Assembly: GCA_964574405.1 (NCBI GenBank)
Contig: CAZNNN010000015.1
Location: 1-16,689, forward strand
Length of the DNA stretch: 16,689 nt
Direction: 5' to 3'
Source: JBBAAW01 sp964574405
Lineage (GTDB): Bacteria; Patescibacteriota; WWE3; UBA101185; UBA10185
The notes under the pieces were generated by a model that was given only the letters and a program-made list of their open reading frames with translations, was not told the DNA's origin and made no database searches. The position numbers were made by a program, and so were the translations under genes. Shown here piece by piece: positions 6,400 to 12,394 of the stretch; position 1 is the stretch's first letter, and each line of letters opens with the position of its first letter.

Positions 6400-8844
6400 T
6401 TAATTCCAAATTCTAAATTTTTTAATAAAGTGCCTCTTTAACCTGTCCGTTAACAACATATATATAATTGTTACCACTATTAAAAACCCAAAGTAGCTAA
6501 CGCCCAAAGTTCCAAAACCAAATGATGCTTTTAAGGACGATAAGGTCACAATTAACGCTACGACTAACACCATTAAGGACGACAGCATAAGTAACTTGGT
6601 GGGGGCGGATTTCCAAAAAGGTGTTTTAGCTGTTCTAATCACAAAAATCACTAAAGTTTGAGTTAAGAGCGACTCTAGAAACCAACCCGTTTGAAATTGC
6701 CCTGCCGTAGCTTTAAAAACCCACAGCAAAGAAAAAAAGGTAATAAAGTCAAAAAGTGAACTAATGGGTCCAAAAAAAAGCATATATTTTTTAATAAAAC
6801 TAATGTCCCAATGGCGCGGTTTTATGAGCGACTCTTTATCCACCTTATCGGAAGGAATGGTAAGTTGGGAAAAATCATATAGGGTGTTGTTTAGCAAAAT
6901 CTGTACTGGTGTCATAGGTAAAAACGGTAGAAAAAAGGAGGCAAAAGATGCAGAAAACATGTTACCAAAATTGGAACTTGTCCCCATTAAAATATACTTA
7001 ACGGTGTTGTTAAAAATTCTCCTGCCCTCCATCACGCCCTCTGCTACCACATCTAATCCTTTTTTTAATAAAACTACGCTAGCTGATTCTTTTGCCACAT
7101 CCGCCCCACCATCCACACTGATGCCAACATCGGCGGTGTGCAAGGCAGGAGCATCATTAATTCCATCACCCAAGAAACCCACCGTATGCCCTAGTTTTTG
7201 CAAAGCTTTAATAATGTTTAATTTATTTTCTGGTGTTATACGAGCAAAAATATTGTTTTTTGCTACTGCTCCAGCAAATTCCGCCGGCAACAACTTATCC
7301 AACTGCTCGCCTAAAATTACGCCTTTTACTTTAAGTCCTACCTCTGCGCACACTTTAAGCGCCACACTTTCGTTGTCGCCTGTTAATAATTTAAGGTCTA
7401 TATTTAGTTTTTCAAGTCGCTCTAAAGCTTTTTTGGCATCCTTTTTAGGCGCATCAGAAAAAACTAAAAGCCCGTACAGATCTAAATTAGTTGCGTCCTG
7501 CCATTGATACTCCGTAAGCTCTCTTGGCAAAACTTTTCCCGCTAACGCCACCACCCTAAAACCGCGCATACTCAAATCATTTACTCTATTTTGCATAAAT
7601 GTTAGGTCAACATTTGGGCAACATATTTTAGCCACATCGTCAAATACACCTTTAACCAAAAGGTGAACCTCGCTTTCAAACCGCACCACATTGAACGAAG
7701 CTTTTTTGTTGTAATCAAAGGATTCCGTGTCCAGATAGTTAATACTACCCAAGCTTTTGGTAACCCCACTTTTTTCCGACGCTGTAATAATAGCCAGGTC
7801 GAGGGAGTTTACCGCCATTCCCACATGCAAAACCTTAGGGGTACTTAAAAAAGCCTTCTCCAGCACCCGCCTGCTTCTTTGCATTTTGGTGTCGTAATAG
7901 TCCGTTAGCTCAATTTTGCCTTCCGTAAGCGTACCAGTTTTGTCGCAACACAAAATGTCCATATTACCTAAATTTTCCACTGCCACTAGTTGCTTAACCA
8001 CCACATGTTTTTTAGCAAGCTTTCCTGCCCCGTGCGACAAACTTAAAGTAACTACCACGGGTAACAGCTCCGGTGTTAAACCCACAGCAATAGCCAACGC
8101 AAACATTAAACTGGAAAGAAAATCCCTGCCCAGTGCGGAATTTATAAGTAGTATTGCCGCCGTTAAAATAAAAATTATTTTTACCAGCAGATTGCCAAAA
8201 CTGCGCAAACCTAACTGAAAGGCTGTTTCTGGTTTCAAAAAGTTAATATTTTTAGCTATTTGCCCGTATTTTGTTTGCCTGCCCACCTGGGTAACCACGC
8301 CTGTACCGTGGCCACTTTCCACATTTGTTCCCATATAGATTGCGTCTCTTGCCCTTTTAAAAACGGGCACGCTTTCCCCAGTTAAAACGCTTTCATTCAC
8401 CTCCAAATTTTCCGCCTGTAAAACTTGTAAATCCGCGGGAATTACGCTTCCCGTAGTAAAAAGCACCACATCATCCACCGCAATTTGCGTAAGTAATAGC
8501 TCACAAACCTTGCCATCTCGTTTTACCAATACCTTGGGGGTTATTCGTTTTAATAACCCATCCACCGTTTTTTGAGCAGAATACTCGTTCCAAAAACCCA
8601 AGCCCGAACTAACAAAAATCATGGCAAAAATATAAATGGAACTAACTCGCTCCCCTAGTAGAAACGACACTAAGGTAGAAACCACTAAAACATACACCAG
8701 GTAATTGCCTTTAAACTGTCGCACAAAAATATTAAAGGTAGAAAGTTTTTGGGACTGTAAAATATTAGCGCCGTACTTTTTTATGTTTTCCAAAGCTTGC
8801 GCGGAGGTTAAACCCGCGTCTTTTTGGGTTTCTTGGGCAGTCAT
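6400..8844 (-). CDS. mgtA: MgtA-type magnesium-transporting P-type ATPase
   Basis: The product has 814 residues from the chosen start. It has the A-domain TGES (155-158), the phosphorylation motif CCDKTGTLTEGK (Asp301), the nucleotide-domain MRGFRVVALAG and LLTGDN, and the hinge GDGINDAP (559-566). Type IIIB features match MgtA: GLTPELLP in the fourth membrane helix, VAVENLGNMDILC before the phosphorylation site, GTSSNFGNMFSASFASFFLPFLPM, and LYDFSQLTIPSDKVDKE. Family members import Mg2+ driven by ATP. It is shorter than enteric MgtA (about 900 residues), with a trimmed N-terminus. The ATG at 8850 is only 2 nt after the predicted -10, so the ATG at 8844, which falls at about +3, is preferred. 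The leader is too short for an Mg2+ riboswitch such as that of enteric mgtA. Confidence 0.92.
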   Translation of the reverse strand: MTAQETQKDAGLTSAQALENIKKYGANILQSQKLSTFNIFVRQFKGNYLVYVLVVSTLVSFLLGERVSSIYIFAMIFVSSGLGFWNEYSAQKTVDGLLKRITPKVLVKRDGKVCELLLTQIAVDDVVLFTTGSVIPADLQVLQAENLEVNESVLTGESVPVFKRARDAIYMGTNVESGHGTGVVTQVGRQTKYGQIAKNINFLKPETAFQLGLRSFGNLLVKIIFILTAAILLINSALGRDFLSSLMFALAIAVGLTPELLPVVVTLSLSHGAGKLAKKHVVVKQLVAVENLGNMDILCCDKTGTLTEGKIELTDYYDTKMQRSRRVLEKAFLSTPKVLHVGMAVNSLDLAIITASEKSGVTKSLGSINYLDTESFDYNKKASFNVVRFESEVHLLVKGVFDDVAKICCPNVDLTFMQNRVNDLSMRGFRVVALAGKVLPRELTEYQWQDATNLDLYGLLVFSDAPKKDAKKALERLEKLNIDLKLLTGDNESVALKVCAEVGLKVKGVILGEQLDKLLPAEFAGAVAKNNIFARITPENKLNIIKALQKLGHTVGFLGDGINDAPALHTADVGISVDGGADVAKESASVVLLKKGLDVVAEGVMEGRRIFNNTVKYILMGTSSNFGNMFSASFASFFLPFLPMTPVQILLNNTLYDFSQLTIPSDKVDKESLIKPRHWDISFIKKYMLFFGPISSLFDFITFFSLLWVFKATAGQFQTGWFLESLLTQTLVIFVIRTAKTPFWKSAPTKLLMLSSLMVLVVALIVTLSSLKASFGFGTLGVSYFGFLIVVTIIYMLLTDRLKRHFIKKFRIWN

Positions 8845-8852
8845 ACGCATTC

Positions 8853-8880
8853 ATTATAAGGCTTGGGAAAGTAGTTTCAT
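8853..8880 (-). promoter_or_regulatory. Predicted promoter of the Mg2+ ATPase gene
   Basis: On the minus strand, ATGAAA (8880-8875) lies 16 nt upstream of a consensus TATAAT (8858-8853). The predicted RNA starts about 2 nt before the ATG at 8844, so the mRNA is nearly leaderless. Confidence 0.45.
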
Positions 8881-8891
8881 AGAGCGTAGAG

Positions 8892-8920
8892 TTGGCATCT
8901 AGCTCGTAATCCTATATAAT
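8892..8920 (+). promoter_or_regulatory. Promoter of the tRNA-Lys gene
   Basis: TTGGCA (8892-8897), a 17-nt spacer and a consensus TATAAT (8915-8920) lie 12 nt before the first base of the tRNA. RNA would start near 8927, leaving a short 5' extension for RNase P. It is divergent from the ATPase promoter. Confidence 0.7.
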
Positions 8921-8932
8921 ATCCGCGTTTGA

Positions 8933-9007
8933 GGGGGCGTAACTCAGTGGTAGAGTGACGGCCTTTTAAGCCGTTCGTCGCGGGTCCGATTCCCGCCGCC
9001 CTCACCA
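8933..9007 (+). tRNA. tRNA-Lys(UUU), CCA encoded
   Basis: The cloverleaf is complete. The acceptor stem is GGGGGCG/CGCCCTC, with one G-U pair at position 2-71. The D stem is ACTC/GAGT with loop AGTGGTA. The anticodon stem is ACGGC/GCCGT with loop CTTTTAA, so the anticodon is TTT (8965-8967). The variable loop has 5 nt. The T stem is GCGGG/CCCGC. Discriminator A9004 is followed by an encoded CCA (9005-9007). The T loop reads TCCGATT where TTCGATT is expected, so position 55, nearly always U (pseudouridine), is C here. No terminator follows; the next gene begins 25 nt downstream and may be read through from the tRNA promoter. Confidence 0.95.
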
Positions 9008-9032
9008 TTGTAAAATTTCCTGCCAAAAATTA

Positions 9033-9881
9033 ATGCTAAATAATAGTAGTCTTCAATTAATTGAGCCAGAAAATATCCAAAACAAAATTTTTATAACTCG
9101 TGGATTGCAGGTAATGTTGGATGAGGATTTGGCAAAACTCTATCAAGTTGATACAAAAAGATTAAACGAGCAGGTCAGACGAAACAGAAAGAGATTTCCC
9201 AAGGAATTCCGCTTTAAGCTTACTGTTGCAGAGTTGCGAGCTTTGAGGTCGCAATTTGCGACCTCAATCGAGTTAGAGCCGTTACTACGGGGTATATCGA
9301 GAAATAAGGGGGGTAGAACATACTTACCGCACGCTTTCACCGAGCAAGGAGTTGCCATGCTATCCGCCGTTTTAAAGAGTGATGTAGCAGTGTACATGAG
9401 TATAAAAATCATCAACGCGTTTGTGTCTATGCGCAGAGTGGTTGCAGAAAACGCCCAGCTGTTTGCTCGCGTGGATTATGTGGAGCAGAAACAACTTGAG
9501 CATAAACTTGATACGGACAAAAAGTTTGACCAAGTTTTTAAAGCCCTATCGCCACACGATGCAATTCCCCAGCAAAAGATTTTCTTTAACAATCAAGTTT
9601 TTGACGCCCATAAGTTTGTTTCCAAAATTATCCGTTCCGCTAATAACAAGATTGTTTTGATTGACAATTTTATTGACGAAAGTGTGCTTGACCTTTTTAC
9701 CAAAAGAAAAACTGGCGTTGAGTTTATTATCTACACTAAAAATATTACAAAACTAACAGCATTAGATGCTCACAAATTTAGTCAACAGTACGGAAATGTT
9801 CAATTAAAGGAATTTAACCAATCGCATGATAGGTTTTTAATAATCGACAACAAAGATGTGTATATTTTGGGGCGTCAATAA
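9033..9881 (+). CDS. ORF6N-domain protein with PLD-like C-terminal region, frameshifted near the end
   Basis: The product is 282 residues as read. The N-terminal ORF6N domain (about 14-130) includes IFITRGLQVMLDEDLAKLY, RLNEQVRRNRKRFPKEF and FTEQGVAMLSAVL. A helical linker follows. The C-terminal region (about 185-282) has KIVLIDNFIDE and SHDRFLIIDNKDVY, which resemble a phospholipase-D-like H-x-x...D motif with Arg in place of Lys. The ORF6N family (phage-related, DNA-binding) is common as accessory genes. The frame stops early: after the GGGG run at 9869-9872 a +1 correction restores a plausible tail (ASIKDLGKKWFAFSKF...) to 9958. No Shine-Dalgarno sequence or promoter is visible; expression probably depends on the tRNA promoter. 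Loss of the last motif may inactivate the C-terminal domain if the frameshift is real. Confidence 0.8.
   Translation: MLNNSSLQLIEPENIQNKIFITRGLQVMLDEDLAKLYQVDTKRLNEQVRRNRKRFPKEFRFKLTVAELRALRSQFATSIELEPLLRGISRNKGGRTYLPHAFTEQGVAMLSAVLKSDVAVYMSIKIINAFVSMRRVVAENAQLFARVDYVEQKQLEHKLDTDKKFDQVFKALSPHDAIPQQKIFFNNQVFDAHKFVSKIIRSANNKIVLIDNFIDESVLDLFTKRKTGVEFIIYTKNITKLTALDAHKFSQQYGNVQLKEFNQSHDRFLIIDNKDVYILGRQ
9243..9267. repeat. 25-bp near-perfect palindrome inside the ORF6N coding region
   Basis: TTGAGGTCGCAA (9243-9254), one T, then TTGCGACCTCAA (9256-9267): 12 bp of perfect inverted repeat with a 1-nt centre. It encodes part of the LRSQFATS segment of the ORF6N domain. It could be an operator bound by the protein itself, or an extruding cruciform. 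Confidence 0.8.
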
Positions 9882-9958
9882 AGGATTTAGGTAAAAAGTG
9901 GTTTGCCTTTTCCAAGTTTAACAAACAAGCCTTTTCTTTACTTGATCAACTTGAATGA
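9872..9958 (+). pseudogene. Frame-shifted C-terminal tail of the ORF6N/PLD-like gene
   Basis: Reading from GCG at 9872 in the next frame gives ASIKDLGKKWFAFSKFNK and a further ten residues ending LLDQLE, with TGA at 9956-9958. ORF6N/PLD-like proteins typically continue after the HDRF...DN motif as Y-x-[IL]-G-A-S-[IL]-K-D-L-G-K-K-W-F-A-F. A single missing G in the GGGG run explains the shift. The intact protein would have about 308 residues. Confidence 0.75.
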
Positions 9959-9990
9959 CTAGTGAATTCGGAAGCCTCAGATCGGGGTTG

Positions 9991-9999
9991 TGTTATAAT
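9991..9999 (+). promoter_or_regulatory. Extended -10 promoter for the CDGSH gene
   Basis: TGT TATAAT at 9991-9999 is a perfect extended -10 without a recognisable -35. The predicted RNA start is about 10006, giving a leader of about 77 nt before the ATG at 10083. This is the exception to the leaderless pattern. The 5' end coincides with the first base of the hairpin described next. Confidence 0.5.
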
Positions 10000-10005
10000 C
10001 AACAT

Positions 10006-10068
10006 GCCGATGGCGGAATAACCACACTTCCGTGAGTTCATTCTAGATTATGCTTTCTCACGGTCGGC
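10006..10068 (+). ncRNA. Structured 5' leader of the CDGSH gene (possible cis-regulatory RNA)
   Basis: GCCGA (10006-10010) pairs with TCGGC (10064-10068). CCGTGAG (10030-10036) pairs with CTCACGG (10057-10063). The two 3' strands are contiguous, so 12 bp can stack coaxially around a 19-nt side insertion and a 20-nt loop. The insertion could form a short TGG/CCA stem (10011-13/10022-24), making a three-way junction. An alternative CGGAA/TTCCG hairpin (10014-18/10028-32) would exclude the main stem. It matches no riboswitch class I know. The RNA would begin at the hairpin's first base. Confidence 0.35.
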
Positions 10069-10082
10069 ACTATCGACATCAC

Positions 10083-10292
10083 ATGGAAAAAAGTTACAAA
10101 ATCAAAAAGATGGGAACGGGTTTTAGTCCGCATTTACTGGTACTGGAAAATACCCAAGACGCTAACGATGCTGTGGCACTTTGCAGTTGCGGAGGTACAA
10201 AAAACCTAAACGGGTTCTGTGACGGCACTCATCTGCAAAAAGCTGGCAATGGGTGCAGTTGTCAATTTTGCAAAAAGCCCGAAGATCGCTAA
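10083..10292 (+). CDS. CDGSH-type iron-sulfur protein, variant motif
   Basis: The 69-residue product contains ALCSCGGTKNLNGFCDGTH. The Cys-x-Cys...Cys-Asp-Gly-x-His arrangement is the 3Cys-1His [2Fe-2S] ligand set of CDGSH proteins. Compared with the usual C-x-C-x2-[ST]-x3-P-x-C-D-G-x-H there is one extra residue between Thr and the third Cys, and Gly replaces Pro. The C-terminus adds a second cluster, GCSCQFCKK (C-x-C-x2-C). The usual role is redox or Fe-S transfer. An in-frame ATG at 10050 adds 11 residues rich in His and Arg but lies inside the leader hairpin; ATG at 10083 is chosen because the leader then stays untranslated. Neither has a Shine-Dalgarno sequence. The RNA ligase follows after 19 nt. 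Confidence 0.75.
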   Translation: MEKSYKIKKMGTGFSPHLLVLENTQDANDAVALCSCGGTKNLNGFCDGTHLQKAGNGCSCQFCKKPEDR

Positions 10293-10296
10293 TCAG

Positions 10297-10305
10297 TGCT
10301 ATAAT
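10297..10305 (+). promoter_or_regulatory. Extended -10 promoter of the RNA ligase gene, leaderless
   Basis: TGC TATAAT at 10297-10305, then exactly 6 nt (CCTCCC) and the ATG at 10312. The sequence before the ATG is pyrimidine-rich and resembles an anti-Shine-Dalgarno, so ribosome binding by a Shine-Dalgarno sequence is excluded. Confidence 0.6.
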
Positions 10306-10311
10306 CCTCCC

Positions 10312-11379
10312 ATGGAAAGAAAACTAGCTTCCATCCAAAAAATCCTAGACATTAAACCCATTGAAGGCGCGGATACTATTGTTTGCGCCACAGTTTTGGG
10401 TTGGCATGTGGTAACAAGAAAAGATGAATTTAAAGTGGGGGATCTATGCGTATATTTTGAAGTGGACTCGCTTCTTCCCGTTACGGAGGATTTTGCTTTT
10501 TTGGCTAAAGGCAGGGTTAAAAAGTCCTATTTTGGTGGCAAGGAATACGAGGGTTACAGATTACGCACTATTAAGTTGCGCGGACAAGTGTCGCAAGGGC
10601 TATGCCTCCCAATGTCAATCTTAACTGGCAAAAAATACCCTAATGATGCTAGAGAAGTTCCTGTTTACGACTATAAAGAAGGCTTGGATGTTAGCGCACT
10701 TTTGGGCGTGGTTAAATACGAAGGCGCTATCCCAGCTTGTTTAACAGGCGTGGTACGCGGACTTTTCCCTAGCTACATTCCCAAAACCGATGAAATTAGA
10801 CTTCAAGCCGTGCCCCAAATTTTAGAGCGACACAAAGCCAAGCGATTTTATGTTACAGAAAAAGTGGATGGTACTTCTATGACGGTTTTTCTTAAGGACG
10901 GCGAGCTTCATGTGTGTTCTAGGGGGTTAGACCTTTTGGAAAGTGATAAAAATACTTATTGGCAAGTGGTTCGTGCGCTTAATTTGGAAGAAAAGTTGCG
11001 TACTTTAGCCAAGCCTTACGCCCTGCAAGGCGAGGTGGTGGGCGACCATATTCAAAATAATCGGTTAAAAATCAACGGGCATACTTCTTTCTTTTTTAAT
11101 ATTTACGACATAGAAAAAGGCAAGTTTTTAGCGTACACAGATTTTATGTCCACTATTAAAGAGCTGGATGTTCCCGTGGTTCCTTTAATTGACGATAACT
11201 TTACGCTTTTGCCCACGGTGGATGAAATGGTAGTTTACGCTACTAGAAAATCCGTTATTGCTGACACAGAGGTAGAGGGCGTGGTGATAAGATCGATAGA
11301 AGAAACCCAAGACGAGGATCTTGGCAGATTAAGTTTTAAAGTTATTAACCCAGAATTCTTGCTCAAATACGGAGAATAA
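10312..11379 (+). CDS. ATP-dependent RNA ligase of the DRB0094 (Rnl5) family
   Basis: The product is 355 residues. The N-terminal third (MERKLASIQKILDIKPIEGA, LGWHVVTRKDEFKVGDLCVYFEVDS, LRTIKLRGQVSQGL) matches the OB-like domain of the Deinococcus DRB0094 family. The nucleotidyltransferase domain follows: motif I EKVDGTS with the adenylation Lys184, LQGEVVGD (Glu241), motif III-like FFFNIYD (260-266), motif IV EGVVIR (322-327) and motif V LSFKVIN (340-346). Family members seal nicks whose 3'-OH end is RNA, so a role in RNA or DNA-RNA repair is expected. Upstream in-frame ATG at 10219 lies inside the CDGSH gene and upstream of the -10; the ATG at 10312 fits both the family N-terminus and the promoter. 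It converges on the RRM gene, with a hairpin between. Confidence 0.9.
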   Translation: MERKLASIQKILDIKPIEGADTIVCATVLGWHVVTRKDEFKVGDLCVYFEVDSLLPVTEDFAFLAKGRVKKSYFGGKEYEGYRLRTIKLRGQVSQGLCLPMSILTGKKYPNDAREVPVYDYKEGLDVSALLGVVKYEGAIPACLTGVVRGLFPSYIPKTDEIRLQAVPQILERHKAKRFYVTEKVDGTSMTVFLKDGELHVCSRGLDLLESDKNTYWQVVRALNLEEKLRTLAKPYALQGEVVGDHIQNNRLKINGHTSFFFNIYDIEKGKFLAYTDFMSTIKELDVPVVPLIDDNFTLLPTVDEMVVYATRKSVIADTEVEGVVIRSIEETQDEDLGRLSFKVINPEFLLKYGE

Positions 11380-11393
11380 GCCGTTAATCCGCC

Positions 11394-11420
11394 AAAAACG
11401 GCTGGTGTTACCCAGCCGTT
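11394..11420 (-). terminator. Rho-independent terminator of the RRM gene
   Basis: On the minus strand, AACGGCTGG pairs with CCAGCCGTT (9 bp, 6-nt loop, 11420-11397), followed by TTT so that five T end the hairpin (CCGTTTTT). A third copy of the motif, AGCCGTT at 11379-11385, overlaps the ligase stop and could pair with AACGGCT on the plus strand as an alternative hairpin without a T run. Confidence 0.7.
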
Positions 11421-11442
11421 AGTGTAGTACTAACTGAGGAAA

Positions 11443-11808
11443 TTAGTATCTATTCCTAAATCCACCACTTCCGCCTGCACCCCCTCTTCTGTCTCCACCC
11501 CTATCTCCACCTCTGTCGCCTCCAAAGCCTCCTCTGCTACCTCCACCAAAACCTGTTCTTGGTCTATCGGTCATTGGTCTGGCCTCGTTAACAACAAGAG
11601 CTCTACCCTCTAAATCCTTTCCGTTCATTTCCGCAATAGCATTGGCTGCCATTTCCTCGGAAACCTCTACAAATCCAAAGCCTTTGCTCCTCCCGGTCAT
11701 TCTGTCAATTATTACTGTTGCAACAACATCTCCGTAAGCAGCAAACAACTGCTTTAACGCATCGTCATTGTAACTATAAGGCATATTGCCCACATATAGT
11801 TTGGTCAT
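11443..11808 (-). CDS. RRM-type RNA-binding protein with Gly/Arg-rich tail
   Basis: The 121-residue protein has one RRM in residues 1-80. RNP2 is LYVGNM (4-9) and RNP1 is KGFGFVEV (42-49), with conserved aromatics in place. The remaining 40 residues are Gly/Arg/Asp repeats (GGDRGGDRGGDRRGG), a low-complexity tail seen in cold-responsive RNA-binding proteins of cyanobacteria and others, and probably a further RNA-binding or condensate-forming region. The expected role is single-stranded RNA binding in the cytoplasm; the target is unknown. It is preceded by a leader of about 104 nt and followed by a good terminator. No strong Shine-Dalgarno sequence is present; GAAAAAG ends right at the ATG, and GAAGGTGGTG lies about 20 nt upstream. 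Confidence 0.9.
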   Translation of the reverse strand: MTKLYVGNMPYSYNDDALKQLFAAYGDVVATVIIDRMTGRSKGFGFVEVSEEMAANAIAEMNGKDLEGRALVVNEARPMTDRPRTGFGGGSRGGFGGDRGGDRGGDRRGGAGGSGGFRNRY

Positions 11809-11918
11809 CTTTTTCTAGTATTCACCACCTTCTATAATAAATTAATTCAATTTTCTAAAATCTGGGAAAAACAAAAAGATTTGGAAACCCTCGCTTTCTT
11901 GCATTTTAGAGCAGGTTC

Positions 11919-11939
11919 ATTATAGCACACATTAGTGTG
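11919..11939 (-). promoter_or_regulatory. Extended -10 promoter of the RRM gene with adjoining inverted repeat
   Basis: On the minus strand, TGC TATAAT (11927-11919) predicts an RNA start near 11912, about 104 nt before the ATG. The inverted repeat CACAC-ATTA-GTGTG (11926-11939) abuts and overlaps the TG of the extended -10, in the position of a repressor operator. This is the longest leader predicted in the window. Confidence 0.45.
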
Positions 11940-11986
11940 AGATAATTGCAAGTATGTTTTACGACTGGGAAAAGATTTGGAGGTAA

Positions 11987-12385
11987 TTACTCGGATTGCT
12001 TAACTTCGTTCGCAATGACCGTAGCACCGTCCTCCGCCACTACAGGCTCAGAAACTTCCGGTGCAACTATAATGTCACCAAAGCGCTCTTTTACTTTAGT
12101 AGCCTGGCGACCAACTTTTTCGCGCAAGTAGTAAAGCTTGGCACGGCGCACTTTGCCGGTTTTTTCCACCACCAATTTTTCTATATTGGGCGAAAACAAA
12201 GGAAAAATTCTTTCTACACCGATGCCATCCGCCCCAATACGCCTAACCATAAAGGTTTTGGACACGCCCTCGCCTCGTTTAGATATTACAATACCCGTAA
12301 AAGGTTGCGTTCTAACTTTGTCGCCCTCAATAATTTTGTAATGAACGGTAACTGTGTCGCCCGCTCTAAATTCAGGTAGTTTCAT
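11987..12385 (-). CDS. rplS: Ribosomal protein L19 with an added C-terminal tail
   Basis: The 132-residue product matches L19 from FRAGDTVTVHYKIIEGDKVR through GIVISKRGEG, FMVRRIGADGIGVERIFPLFSP, and GKVRRAKLYYLREKVGR to the basic KERFGD. L19 sits at the 30S-50S interface of the ribosome. The family is normally about 110-118 residues. Here some 25 residues follow, and the last ten or so (ATVIANEVKQSE) are encoded by a piece of interspersed palindromic repeat. It starts 15 nt after the ClpE stop. A TGA TACTAT extended -10 (12403-12395), whose TGA is the ClpE stop codon, lies 9 nt before the ATG and would give a 3-nt leader. Read-through from clpE is also possible, as no terminator lies between. 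Confidence 0.95.
   Translation of the reverse strand: MKLPEFRAGDTVTVHYKIIEGDKVRTQPFTGIVISKRGEGVSKTFMVRRIGADGIGVERIFPLFSPNIEKLVVEKTGKVRRAKLYYLREKVGRQATKVKERFGDIIVAPEVSEPVVAEDGATVIANEVKQSE
11993..12019. repeat. Interspersed palindromic repeat fragment within the end of rplS
   Basis: Plus strand: GGATTGC, TTAACTTCGTTC, GCAATGAC. ATTGC (11995-11999) pairs with GCAAT (12012-12016), and AAC pairs with GTT inside. This is the core of a palindromic element, of the general form GTCATTGCGA...GCAATCC, that I recall as widespread in many bacterial genomes. Read on the minus strand it encodes the VIANEVKQS residues of L19. Confidence 0.6.
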
Positions 12386-12394
12386 AACTTGGGA

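Noticed and set aside
6764..7507. 247-codon plus-strand ORF
   Set aside because: It is the reverse-strand shadow of the P-type ATPase, whose motifs are intact. The translation is Ser/Thr/Pro-rich with no recognisable domain.
8845..8932. Possible Mg2+ riboswitch before the mgtA-like gene
   Set aside because: The predicted transcript starts about 2 nt before the ATG, so there is no leader to hold one.
10219..10311. N-terminal extension of the RNA ligase from ATG 10219
   Set aside because: It overlaps the CDGSH gene in another frame, lies upstream of the TGCTATAAT promoter, and the family N-terminus begins at MERKLAS (10312).
11954..11986. 10-codon plus-strand ORF (MFYDWEKIWR) 7 nt after GATAAT
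   Set aside because: It is too short to support as a gene; it ends exactly where rplS ends on the other strand and may be a chance or a gene relic.
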